From an uncultured Kordiimonas sp. (GTDB lineage Bacteria; Pseudomonadota; Alphaproteobacteria; Sphingomonadales; Kordiimonadaceae): 64,000 bases of DNA. Below, piece after piece: positions 1 through 7,924 of this stretch. Location of the stretch: NCBI GenBank assembly GCA_947503575.1, contig CANNDZ010000002.1, positions 248,001-312,000 on the forward strand. Direction: 5' to 3'. The position numbers were made by a program, and so were the translations under genes. The notes under the pieces are model-generated. The model saw only the letters and a program-made list of their open reading frames with translations. It had not been told where the DNA came from and searched no databases. How positions within the stretch are numbered: the first letter of the stretch is position 1; every line of letters begins with the position of its first letter.

Positions 1-204
1 GATACTCGGATCATGACACAGGCCTGATCAGCGCTAAATTTGCCGCACAGCCCTCCGTGATAAATTTCGCGTAAATATTTCAGATAACCCCCGCCCCCTG
101 CTTTTAAGGATTTTTATGCACCCTTTATGCTAAGCGGCCATGCTCGCAATCTACTTTTGAGAGCGCGCTGGGTACATTGCTGTCATGTAAAGAAAGTGAT
201 TGTA

Positions 205-1227
205 ATGACCAACATTCCCCAAACCACCACCGATGGTGCCGCCCGTAGAGTGGGTTTTGAAATCGAATATGCCAACGTTCCACTGAAAGAAACCAGTGAA
301 CTCATTCAGAAGTTATTCGGCGGGCAAGCGGAAAAACGCAATGCCGCCGAGTGGGTGGTTAAAAATACGTGTTTTGGTGAATTCAAATTGGAAGTGGACG
401 CGGCACCAATTAAAGAAATTGCGACCGCGATCAATGACCAATCGCTTGAGGAAGACAAGCTCTTTGGCGAACTGGCAAGTAAGGCAACAGCCCTAGCGGA
501 TCAGGCCCTGACTAACGTCGGCCCTAAAATCGCGCCCCTTGAAATCGTCGCACCCCCCATTGCATTCGAAGACATCGACGCTTTAGATGCGCTGCGCCGG
601 GAACTCCATGAAAAGGATGCACTGGGAACCAAAGCATCATTTCATTACGCCTTTGGCCTGCACATAAACCCTGAAGCGGCGTCTCTTGAAGCATTGTATC
701 TGTTGAAGCACATGCAGGCGTTCTCTCTACTGCATGACCTTCTTCGGAACATCCACGGCGTTGATATCGCAAGGCGTATTTCTCCTTACATCGAACCGTA
801 TCCGGACGCCTATCTCGATAAGGTGGTGGACGACGCCTACGCTCCATCAATTGAGACGTTGATACGGGACTATCATTCCTACAACCCAAGCCGAAACAGT
901 GCCTTGGATATGCTGCCGGTCTTCGCATGGCTCAAGCCCGACTTGGTTAGAGAGCTTTATGGCGCTGATGAAAAAATAAACAGTCGGCCTACGTTCCACT
1001 ACCGGTTGCCAAATTGTGAGATTGCAAACCCTGGTTGGTCTTTGCGTACCGAGTGGCGGACTTGGGGTCTGGTGGAGAAAGTAGCCCATGATGATGCATG
1101 CCTATCGGAGCTCAAGGCACTGTGGCGCGAGCGAGATAGCTCTCTATTGCGCTCTTTTAAGGCGGGCGAGACAGATTGGGGCAAGCAGGTGCGCGGCGTA
1201 TTGGAGAAGTATGATGTTATCCACTAA
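205..1227 (+). CDS. Amidoligase family protein
   Basis: Predicted 340-residue amidoligase with a glutamine-synthetase-like fold, an ATP-dependent enzyme expected to form an amide bond between a carboxylate and an amine; the substrate is unknown. Visible family features are GFEIEY at residues 17-22 (the acidic strand that binds metal and ATP), LEVD at 62-65, EIVAPP at 113-118, GLHINP at 151-156 and RPTFHYRLPN at 261-270. I start it at 205 because the 26 codons before that ATG show no family similarity, although an in-frame ATG exists at 127. The stop overlaps the next gene by 17 bases, so the two are probably translated together. Pairing of this family with a class I amidotransferase is known from published comparative genomics. 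The protein is cytoplasmic, with no signal peptide. Confidence 0.8.
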   Translation: MTNIPQTTTDGAARRVGFEIEYANVPLKETSELIQKLFGGQAEKRNAAEWVVKNTCFGEFKLEVDAAPIKEIATAINDQSLEEDKLFGELASKATALADQALTNVGPKIAPLEIVAPPIAFEDIDALDALRRELHEKDALGTKASFHYAFGLHINPEAASLEALYLLKHMQAFSLLHDLLRNIHGVDIARRISPYIEPYPDAYLDKVVDDAYAPSIETLIRDYHSYNPSRNSALDMLPVFAWLKPDLVRELYGADEKINSRPTFHYRLPNCEIANPGWSLRTEWRTWGLVEKVAHDDACLSELKALWRERDSSLLRSFKAGETDWGKQVRGVLEKYDVIH

Positions 1228-2002
1228 AAACAAAAAAAGACCTCTTATCGGCATTACTATCGGCGCAAAATCCAGCACATTCACTATGCTCTGCCTCAGG
1301 GCCGCCGTGTATTTGGCAGGAGGCAGACCCATTCTGGTAGGCCCGGGAGTTAATATGGACAAAGTGCGCGAGGTTACCGGGCTAGTTGTTTCCGGCGGCA
1401 GTGACATCGACCCATCACTGTATGGCCATGAAAATACTCACAGCGTTGATATCGATTACGATCGCGATCTATTTGAAAAAGAATGCGTCACTATGGCTCT
1501 GACCTCAAAACTTCCGATGCTGGGCATCTGTCGAGGTTCGCAAATGATCAACATTGTATGCGGCGGCACTCTGCATCAGGACGCTGCATCACAATTTGAT
1601 GGTTTCATTCCGACTAATAGCGTTTGGGCGAAGGTTATAACACGGAGAAAAGTGACTCTGCAGGTTGGTACAAGGCTGTCCCGGATCATGAAAACGCCCG
1701 AGACGCTCTGGGTTAACAGTATCCACCATCAGGCCCATAATTTAATTGGACAAGGGCTGACGCCTGTTGCCTCAGACGCCCATGGCATTGTTCAAGGAAT
1801 CGAAAGCACCAGGCCAGATCATTTTATTGTCGGCGTGCAGTGGCATCCCGAATTCTTGCTGTATTCTCGGCGTCAAAGGTCCATCTTTGAAGCACTAGTT
1901 TCCGCCAGTCTAGGCAACAGTGCAGTTAGCACTTCATTTGGCAACAAGGTCTCGCAAAAACGGAACGAACCCGCAACATCGGGGCTTTTGGGCACTGGTT
2001 AA
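1211..2002 (+). CDS. Class I glutamine amidotransferase / peptidase C26 family (gamma-glutamyl hydrolase-like)
   Basis: A 263-residue protein of the peptidase C26 (PuuD-like) branch of class I glutamine amidotransferases, which hydrolyse gamma-glutamyl amide bonds. The nucleophile elbow is GICRGS with Cys107. The catalytic His-Glu pair lies in WHPE (His212, Glu214). SGGSDIDPSLYG at 61-72 and VNSIHHQA at 168-175 are typical of the family. ATG codons at 1211 and 1214 are both possible starts; longer in-frame starts would read through the upstream gene in another frame. The 17-base overlap with the amidoligase suggests one module in which one enzyme makes, and the other trims or deamidates, a glutamyl-type product. 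The chemistry is inference. Confidence 0.82.
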   Translation: MMLSTKNKKRPLIGITIGAKSSTFTMLCLRAAVYLAGGRPILVGPGVNMDKVREVTGLVVSGGSDIDPSLYGHENTHSVDIDYDRDLFEKECVTMALTSKLPMLGICRGSQMINIVCGGTLHQDAASQFDGFIPTNSVWAKVITRRKVTLQVGTRLSRIMKTPETLWVNSIHHQAHNLIGQGLTPVASDAHGIVQGIESTRPDHFIVGVQWHPEFLLYSRRQRSIFEALVSASLGNSAVSTSFGNKVSQKRNEPATSGLLGTG

Positions 2003-2093
2003 TTTCAGCAAACTCAGTTATCAATTCATTCGGTCAGTTTAAGGCCGAATATTGCACCGTAACGAACAGCGCAAACCGCAGGGAGACCTTAGA

Positions 2094-2789
2094 ATGAAAA
2101 CGAAAAAAAACATGGTTCTCGTAGTGGACGATGAGCCACCAATTCGCAAATTGCTCAAGATCACTCTTGAGTCTAATGACCTCAAATTCGAAGGCGCAGA
2201 AAATGGTGGTGAAGCAGTTCGTTTGACAGCCTCATTGAAACCAGACTTGATCATTTTGGACCTTGGGCTGCCAGACATGGATGGCAAGCAAGTGATCGAA
2301 CAGATTAGAGGATGGTCCGATGTGCCGATCATTGTTTGTTCTGTTCGGGATGGAGACGCCGAGATGATACAAGCGTTTGAGCTCGGTGCAGACGATTACG
2401 TTACAAAACCCTTCAATCCTGACGTTCTGATGGCGCGTGTGACTGCCAATCTTCGAAAGGCAGCAATCGAGGAAGCGGGTGAGCCCGAACTAACCAACGG
2501 ATCTATCGCGATGGACCTTGTCAAACATGAGGTTTCGATAAACGGCGAGCTAACCGCGTTCACGCCCAAGGAATATGATTTGCTTCGGTACTTTTTGGTC
2601 CACCGCGGCAAAATGCTGACTCACAGGCAGATCCTGCATGAAGTGTGGGGCCCAGCACATGGTGATGATATGCAATATCTGCGGGTTTACGTCAGTCAGG
2701 TACGTGAGAAAGTCGAGCCAGATCCGGTAAACCCTGATTACATCGTCACCGAACCTGGCGTCGGTTACCGGATGGAAGTCAAGGACTAA
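2094..2789 (+). CDS. OmpR/PhoB-family response regulator, KdpE-like
   Basis: A 231-residue two-component regulator. The receiver domain (about 7-120) has the acidic pair VVDDE and the phosphoacceptor Asp56 in LIILDLGLPD, with the switch Lys in the VTKPF motif. A winged-helix DNA-binding domain (about 130-230) follows, with the typical ending PGVGYRM. The receiver most resembles KdpE, the potassium-transport regulator, but neither kdpFABC nor a KdpD kinase is present, so its role is unknown. The start at 2094 is preceded by GGGAGACC; the earlier in-frame ATG at 2052 adds 14 unconserved residues. It lies 91 bases after the amidotransferase and could be co-transcribed with it. Confidence 0.85.
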   Translation: MKTKKNMVLVVDDEPPIRKLLKITLESNDLKFEGAENGGEAVRLTASLKPDLIILDLGLPDMDGKQVIEQIRGWSDVPIIVCSVRDGDAEMIQAFELGADDYVTKPFNPDVLMARVTANLRKAAIEEAGEPELTNGSIAMDLVKHEVSINGELTAFTPKEYDLLRYFLVHRGKMLTHRQILHEVWGPAHGDDMQYLRVYVSQVREKVEPDPVNPDYIVTEPGVGYRMEVKD

Positions 2790-3032
2790 GCCTGCCAAAC
2801 TGATTTCTATACCTGATTTGCATGTTGCGGAGGGGGCCGTGCTCTTCCGTGGCTGTTTGTCTGTAACACCAGTAAACCGTGACTGCGGCCAACAGTCAGC
2901 CAGACATGCCTCATCCTCTACTTACATAAATTTTATACAAAACAGGAGGCCTGCAAATCGACCTCTGACACATGGATTTCTATGATGGAAACGTGATCAA
3001 TGACGATCATTTTTAACCACAGGAGATACATA

Positions 3033-3209
3033 ATGTTACGGCTAGCCCTCATGTTTTTCATCGTCGCGGTCATTGCTGGATTATTTGGGTTTGGCGGTAT
3101 TGCTGCCGCGTCAGCAGAAATTGCCCAATTTACCTTTTTCATCTTTGTCGCCTTGTTGGTGATATCCTTGATCTTTGGTGTAATCGACCGGCGCGGCCCA
3201 AGGCTCTAA
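3033..3209 (+). CDS. DUF1328 small membrane protein
   Basis: A 58-residue hydrophobic protein of the DUF1328 (YtjA) family, of unknown function. Two predicted membrane helices (about 2-24 and 33-51) flank a small Gly/Ala/Ser turn. The family signature of a Gly-Phe-Gly-Gly turn after [10 protein letters not shown] is present. The start at 3033 is chosen for its Shine-Dalgarno AGGAGA at 3021; an upstream ATG at 3000 lacks one. The gene is followed by a strong terminator, so it is probably a single-gene unit. A paralogue lies at 20778. Confidence 0.85.
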   Translation: MLRLALMFFIVAVIAGLFGFGGIAAASAEIAQFTFFIFVALLVISLIFGVIDRRGPRL

Positions 3210-3254
3210 CACTAAGATTTACTTTATGAAAACTGTGAATTTCACACACGTTTA

Positions 3255-3280
3255 ACCCCGGTGGCAACACCGGGGTTTTT
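3255..3280 (+). terminator. Rho-independent terminator after the DUF1328 gene
   Basis: Stem CCCCGGTG, loop GCAA, CACCGGGG, directly followed by TTTTTT. It lies 46 bases after the DUF1328 stop codon. Confidence 0.88.
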
Positions 3281-3360
3281 TGAGTTTTCGCGCTTCGCAA
3301 AGGAGCAGGCATGAGATGGGCGGTCGAGCCGCTATTTGATGCGCCTTAGTTGTTTGACGC

Positions 3361-3489
3361 ATGAAAAGCGGGGCAAACCAAATTGTTTATGTCGAGGCCG
3401 TTCAGGCGGCTAAAGTGTTCAAAATCGATGTGTCTGCAAAAAAGTCGGACAGAGACTTTTGCAAAAACAGCGAAGAAATACAGATTTAG
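3361..3489 (+). CDS. Possible small ORF, unknown
   Basis: An ATG at 3361 opens 42 codons ending at TAG 3487-3489. The translation begins MKSGANQIVYVEAVQAAKV and is soluble and mixed-charge, with no stretch suggesting random read-through. There is no convincing Shine-Dalgarno sequence and I recognise no family. It sits in the otherwise empty 3210-3593 spacer before the tRNA. It may be a genuine small protein, a gene remnant or chance. Confidence 0.2.
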   Translation: MKSGANQIVYVEAVQAAKVFKIDVSAKKSDRDFCKNSEEIQI

Positions 3490-3555
3490 GAGCTCTCTGC
3501 GACGTATGTTTCGGCTAACAGCTCGCCAACCCCCGCAGACCTCAGCCAGAAAACA

Positions 3556-3583
3556 AAAAGCCCCGCACTCGCATGATTGCAGG
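3556..3583 (-). terminator. Possible terminator after tRNA-Met
   Basis: Read on the minus strand, CCTGCA pairs with TGCGGG (one G-U pair), followed by GCTTTTTG. It lies just downstream of the tRNA 3' end. Confidence 0.5.
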
Positions 3584-3593
3584 ACTTGAAAAG

Positions 3594-3670
3594 TGGTAGC
3601 CGAGGAGGGACTTGAACCCCCGACACGCGGATTATGATTCCGCTGCTCTAACCAGCTGAGCTACTCGGCC
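3594..3670 (-). tRNA. tRNA-Met (anticodon CAT), elongator type
   Basis: Reverse-strand cloverleaf of 77 nt with encoded CCA. The acceptor stem GGCCGAG pairs with CTCGGCT (one G-U pair). The D arm is GCTC/GAGC, the anticodon stem GCGGA/TCCGC encloses loop ATCATAA (anticodon CAT), and the T arm GGGGG/CCCTC (one G-U pair) has loop TTCAAGT. The G-U first pair and anticodon arm match the usual alphaproteobacterial elongator tRNA-Met rather than initiator (which has a C-A first pair and GGG/CCC in the anticodon stem) or tRNA-Ile2. Confidence 0.93.
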
Positions 3671-4019
3671 TTATCACATTGAATAAAAGCCTTTGGCGCG
3701 TTTGCGAGCTTTAAAGAAACTCAAAACAACTGCACAGCCGCCAAAAGCTGGGCCGGTATATAAGAGGCCTGCATCGCCGTCAAGACGGTTTTTGCCAGGA
3801 ATTACCGAACAAGAGACACCCTGTCGCATCAGCCAACAGCATGCCACGTATGAAATATTGAACAGGACGTTATTGTCTTGACGCTTCCGCGGAGAGCCAC
3901 CACACTCCCGCAGGTCGGTGCTGGGTCTCGTATCACCGCACAAAAAAGAAAGGCGCGGCGCAAAGCCAAGTGCCTCAATCGGGTTCACACCTAACGACAC
4001 GAATTATTGGGAGAGTTTC

Positions 4020-7000
4020 ATGACCAGAAAACTATTGTCGCTGGCGCTGTGCGCCGGCCTAAGCACTGTTGCGGTCACTAGCGCTGCGCAGGCAGATACA
4101 CGCCTTGTCAAACAGGCAGATGTCTCTGCAGACCACATCGCCTTCATGTATGGCGGTGATATCTGGGTGGCCGGACGTGACGGCACAAACCCGCGCCAGC
4201 TGACAACACGGCAAGCACCAGAGATGATGCCGCATTTTTCACCAGATGGCCAAACCATTGCGTTTTCAGCGACTTACGACGGCAACACAGATGTTTATAC
4301 CATTCCGGTTTCAGGCGGACAGCCCACACGGCTGACCTGGCACCCTGGCGCTGATACGGTTTCTGGCTGGACACCAGACGGCGACAGCATCCTGTTTATG
4401 TCCCGGCGTGAGATGACCAGTGGCCGCAGCGCGCAAGCCTGGCACATTGACGCAGACGGTGGTTTCCCGACCAAAGTGATGGACGCCGTTATCATGGATG
4501 GTCGCTGGGACGCGGACGGCAAACGCCTGGCCTACCAGCCAACAAATACAGCCCACCGTGGTTCCAGCGGCTGGCGCAACCACAGGGGTGGCAGCACACC
4601 ACCGATCTGGATTCTTGATCCGGAATCAGGCGACTGGGAAGAGGTACCGCATGAGCGCGCGTCTGACACAAACCCTTTATGGGTCGGCGACGATGTGTAT
4701 TTCCTGTCAGACCGGTCGGGCATGAAAAACCTGTGGAAATATGATGCGGGTGCTAAGTCTGTGGAAATGGTAACCGACCAGAAAGTCTGGGATATTTCCT
4801 GGGCACGGTCCCATGGCACCGATATTTTGTTCACCACCACCGCAGGCGACATGGTGATGTTTGACACCCGCCGGGGGCGGACGCGGGCGGTCGATGTAAC
4901 GCTAACCCCTGACCTGCCGGAAGCACGGCCACAGTGGAAAAACGCCATGCCGAATATGACGTCGGCTGGCCTTTCGCCAACCGGCAAACGGGCACTTGTG
5001 ACCGCGCGCGGGGATATCTACACCGTGCCGCTGGAAGATGGCAGCACCAGAAATCTTACGCGCACAGGCGGCGTGAAGGAAAGCACCGCGTTGTGGTCCC
5101 CGAACGGCGACGAAATCGCTTACCTGTCGGATGCGACACGCAAATTACGGGTGATTATCACTGACCAGATGGGCGCGGAAAAGCGCAGCTTCGACCTGGG
5201 CGACGATGACTATACTCTGGTGGACTGGTCTGGCAACGGCGAGAAAATCATCATTGCAGACAACCACTTGGGCGTCTGGTCAATGGACGCAAACACAGGT
5301 GGCCTGACCAAAATTTACACGGACAATCGCCGCTCGGGTGTGGAGGTCAGCTTGTCGCCAGACGGCATGTGGCTCGCCTACACCAAAGCGCGGGCGAACT
5401 ATTTCAACGATATTTTCCTCTATAGTTTTGTAGATGGATCACACACGCAAATCACCGATGGCATGAGCCACGCGGTGTCGCCAGCGTTCAGCCCGGATGG
5501 CCACTATCTTTACTTCGCGGCATCAACGAACGCAGGGCCAACAGCGGTGGGTCTGGACATGTCAACGCAGGAACGTCCAATCCGGTTTGGTCTGTATGCC
5601 ACTGTGCTGGCTGAGGACGGAAAATCACCCTTATTGCCAAAAGCGGGCGATGAAAGCGCAAAAGAGGGGCAAAAAAAGGACGAAAAAAGCGATAAAAATG
5701 ACGAAAACGGTGAAGAAAAGGACGAAAATGCCACAAAAGTGGACATTGACGGCCTGACCGACCGGATCGTCGCGCTGCCCGTTGCCGAACGGTCTTATAG
5801 CAGCTTGTCGGTCGCCCATGATGGCGGGCTCTTTTTCCTCGAATTTCCGCAGCCGGGTGGCACCATCGAACCAAACGGTCGAAACGGTGGCAACGCCGCC
5901 AAACTAATGCGGTTTGACTTCAAGGACAAAAAAGCCGCGAAGGCAATGGACCGCATCACCGGATACAGCCTGTCGGCTGACGGCAAGATGGTGATTGTTT
6001 CAACACCAGAGCGAGCCCTGATGACAGCCAAGGCAGAAAAAGACATCAAGGCAGAAAAACTGAACACATCAGATGTGAAAGCCTACATCAATCCGCGCGA
6101 GGAATGGGCGCAGATTTTTGACGAAGCCTGGCGGCTGGAGCATCAGTATTTCTATGCTGAAAACATGCACGGCCTGGACTGGGATGGTGTGTACGACAAG
6201 TACCGCCCGCTGGTGGACCATCTTGCAACCCGCGCGGACCTCAACCGCCTGATCGTAGATATGATCAGCGAACTTGAAGTGGGGCACAACCGCGCAGGCG
6301 GCGGGGACCTCTACCGCGACGACAGTGTGGCCATTGGCCTTCTGGGTGCGGACCTCAGGGTAACGAACGGCAAGTACCAGGTGGCCCGCATCTATGACGG
6401 TGAAAACTGGAACCCGTTTGTCGCCGCACCCCTCGCGGCACCGGGCATCGGTGTAAAAGCGGGTGACTTCATCCATGCCGTCAACGGTGTGCCGGTGACT
6501 GGCGCGGACAACATCTATGCGCAGTTTGCCCAAACCGTTGGTAAGCAGGTGACCCTGTCGGTGAGTAACAACGGTGACGCCGATGATGCCCGCGACGTGG
6601 TGGTGGAACCCATCGCAAACGAACGCCAACTGCGGCATTGGGCGTGGGTAGAAGGCAACCGCAAGCGCGTGGAAGAAGCCACAAATGGCCGCGTTGGTTA
6701 TGTGTACCTGCCCAACACGGCAGGCGGTGGTTTCACCTACTTTAACCGCATGTTCTTCGCGCAAAGCGACAAACCGTCGATGATTATTGACGAACGCCAG
6801 AACGGCGGCGGCCAGGCGGCAAACTATATCACCGACATCCTGTCCCGGCAGTATCTGTCCAGCTGGATGGACCGCGACGGTCTGACGTTTGAAACGCCGG
6901 GCGGTGCCGTGTTTGGCCCCAAGACCATGCTAATTGACCAGGACGCTGGCTCTGGCGGGGACTTCCTGCCTTACAGCTTCAAGCGTATGGGCATTGGCAA

Positions 7001-7298
7001 ACTTATCGGCACCCGCACCTGGGGTGGCCTGATCGGCATTTCCGCCAACCCGCGCCTGATTGATGGCGGGTTCCTGACCGTGCCTTTCTTCCGCTTTTAT
7101 ACGCCAGACCATGAATGGCGCGTGGAAAACGAAGGCGTCGCGCCAGACATTGAGGTAACGCTGGACCCAACACAGGTAAACGCCGGTGTTGACGTGCAGC
7201 TTGAGCGCGCGATTGAGGAAATGCTGAACGAGCTGAAAACCTACCAGCCGATCAAGCGCATCACACCGCCTGCTCTACCGACAGAACTGGGCGGCTAA
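4020..7298 (+). CDS. Tricorn-type serine protease, secreted
   Basis: A 1092-residue periplasmic protease homologous to tricorn. A signal peptide (about 1-25, ending AQA) is followed by beta-propeller repeats rich in FSPDG-type motifs, a PDZ domain (about 773-850, starting GLLGADLRV) and a C-terminal S41/tail-specific protease domain. By alignment with tricorn the catalytic residues would be His756 in EVGHN, Ser978 in DAGSGGD and Glu1038 in ENEGVAPD; their spacing matches the archaeal enzyme. A Gly stands where tricorn has Ser745 beside the His. An unusual Lys/Glu/Asp-rich insert occupies about 540-575. The start at 4020 is preceded by GGGAGAG. It stands alone, is followed by a strong terminator, and probably degrades peptides in the envelope. 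Confidence 0.88.
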   Translation: MTRKLLSLALCAGLSTVAVTSAAQADTRLVKQADVSADHIAFMYGGDIWVAGRDGTNPRQLTTRQAPEMMPHFSPDGQTIAFSATYDGNTDVYTIPVSGGQPTRLTWHPGADTVSGWTPDGDSILFMSRREMTSGRSAQAWHIDADGGFPTKVMDAVIMDGRWDADGKRLAYQPTNTAHRGSSGWRNHRGGSTPPIWILDPESGDWEEVPHERASDTNPLWVGDDVYFLSDRSGMKNLWKYDAGAKSVEMVTDQKVWDISWARSHGTDILFTTTAGDMVMFDTRRGRTRAVDVTLTPDLPEARPQWKNAMPNMTSAGLSPTGKRALVTARGDIYTVPLEDGSTRNLTRTGGVKESTALWSPNGDEIAYLSDATRKLRVIITDQMGAEKRSFDLGDDDYTLVDWSGNGEKIIIADNHLGVWSMDANTGGLTKIYTDNRRSGVEVSLSPDGMWLAYTKARANYFNDIFLYSFVDGSHTQITDGMSHAVSPAFSPDGHYLYFAASTNAGPTAVGLDMSTQERPIRFGLYATVLAEDGKSPLLPKAGDESAKEGQKKDEKSDKNDENGEEKDENATKVDIDGLTDRIVALPVAERSYSSLSVAHDGGLFFLEFPQPGGTIEPNGRNGGNAAKLMRFDFKDKKAAKAMDRITGYSLSADGKMVIVSTPERALMTAKAEKDIKAEKLNTSDVKAYINPREEWAQIFDEAWRLEHQYFYAENMHGLDWDGVYDKYRPLVDHLATRADLNRLIVDMISELEVGHNRAGGGDLYRDDSVAIGLLGADLRVTNGKYQVARIYDGENWNPFVAAPLAAPGIGVKAGDFIHAVNGVPVTGADNIYAQFAQTVGKQVTLSVSNNGDADDARDVVVEPIANERQLRHWAWVEGNRKRVEEATNGRVGYVYLPNTAGGGFTYFNRMFFAQSDKPSMIIDERQNGGGQAANYITDILSRQYLSSWMDRDGLTFETPGGAVFGPKTMLIDQDAGSGGDFLPYSFKRMGIGKLIGTRTWGGLIGISANPRLIDGGFLTVPFFRFYTPDHEWRVENEGVAPDIEVTLDPTQVNAGVDVQLERAIEEMLNELKTYQPIKRITPPALPTELGG

Positions 7299-7347
7299 GC
7301 GGTCAGCGCCAACTAAGCGCCCGCGCTGATGAATATCTGAAAGATGA

Positions 7348-7373
7348 AAGCCCCGGTCCGCCGGGGCTTTTTC
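7348..7373 (+). terminator. Rho-independent terminator after the tricorn-protease gene
   Basis: AAAGCCCCGG, loop TCCG, CCGGGGCTTT, followed by TTC and TTTTTC, 49 bases after the stop codon. Confidence 0.9.
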
Positions 7374-7404
7374 TTTTTCATATAGTGTTCTGGCAAGGGT
7401 CCGA

Positions 7405-7451
7405 TTGACGATCCGATCTTTATACAATATATTGTACAATATGTTGTATAA
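7405..7451 (+). promoter_or_regulatory. Promoter plus 32-bp palindromic operator at the marR start
   Basis: TTGACG (7405-7410) and TATATT (7428-7433) are separated by 17 bases, as a -35/-10 pair. Over them lies a near-perfect 32-bp palindrome at 7420-7451, centred on TTGTACAA (7432-7439), with outer arms TTATACAA and TTGTATAA and a single mismatched pair. The predicted transcription start is at about 7440, beside the ATG at 7441, so the transcript may be leaderless. This is the expected place for MarR autorepression. Confidence 0.65.
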
Positions 7452-7923
7452 AGATACTGACAGCTTTCCGCAGGGGGATTTTTACCTGGCGCGAGCGAGC
7501 GCCAATTTCGCGGAATTCCTCGCCCAGCAAGCGCAGCAGGTATACACGCAAATGGGCCTGCGCTTGCCGGTCGCAGCCACGTCCACATTCGACCTGATTG
7601 CCGAAAAGGGGCAGCTTTCAATTGCAGATGTTGCACGCGCGCTGGGGCGGTCGCACCAGTCTGCATCGCAGCAAGTCAAAACTCTTCACAAGGCTGGTTT
7701 GCTCGAAGTCAAGACATCCGAGCAAGATGCGCGGGCCCGGCTTTATGTACTAACCGCGGATGGCCGCACCCAGCATGAGCTGCTGAAAAAGCTCAAAGCT
7801 CCCATCGAAGAGGCTTATCGCCAGTTGTTTGAAGAGCTGGGTTTCAATCTCACCAATGCTTTGGAGCAGGCGACCAGCGTCCTGTCGGCCAAGCCATTGC
7901 CCGACCGCATCGCGGAGCATTAG
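7441..7923 (+). CDS. MarR-family transcriptional regulator
   Basis: A 160-residue winged-helix regulator. The recognition region SIADVARALGRSHQSASQQ and the wing residues EQDARARLYVLTADG fit the MarR family. I use the ATG at 7441: a TTG at 7405 is in frame and has AAGGG upstream, but it coincides with the -35 box of the likely promoter, and the intervening codons form the palindromic operator. There is no Shine-Dalgarno before 7441, which fits a leaderless transcript. The stop is one base before the start of the next gene, so the regulator and the beta-lactamase-fold hydrolase form an operon, probably autorepressed and released by an unknown ligand. Confidence 0.82.
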   Translation: MLYKDTDSFPQGDFYLARASANFAEFLAQQAQQVYTQMGLRLPVAATSTFDLIAEKGQLSIADVARALGRSHQSASQQVKTLHKAGLLEVKTSEQDARARLYVLTADGRTQHELLKKLKAPIEEAYRQLFEELGFNLTNALEQATSVLSAKPLPDRIAEH

Positions 7924-7924
7924 C

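Noticed and set aside
3594-3670. tRNA-Ile (lysidine, anticodon CAT) instead of tRNA-Met
   Set aside because: The anticodon and acceptor stems match the alphaproteobacterial elongator tRNA-Met type, not the Ile2 type.
3674-4000. 108-codon minus-strand ORF and a 62-codon plus-strand ORF in the spacer before the tricorn gene
   Set aside because: Neither has a ribosome site or recognisable domain; the spacer more likely holds the tRNA and protease promoters (a TTGACG lies at 3878).
7405-7440. TTG start for marR
   Set aside because: It coincides with the -35 box, and the added codons are the palindromic operator, so translation from the ATG at 7441 is more likely.
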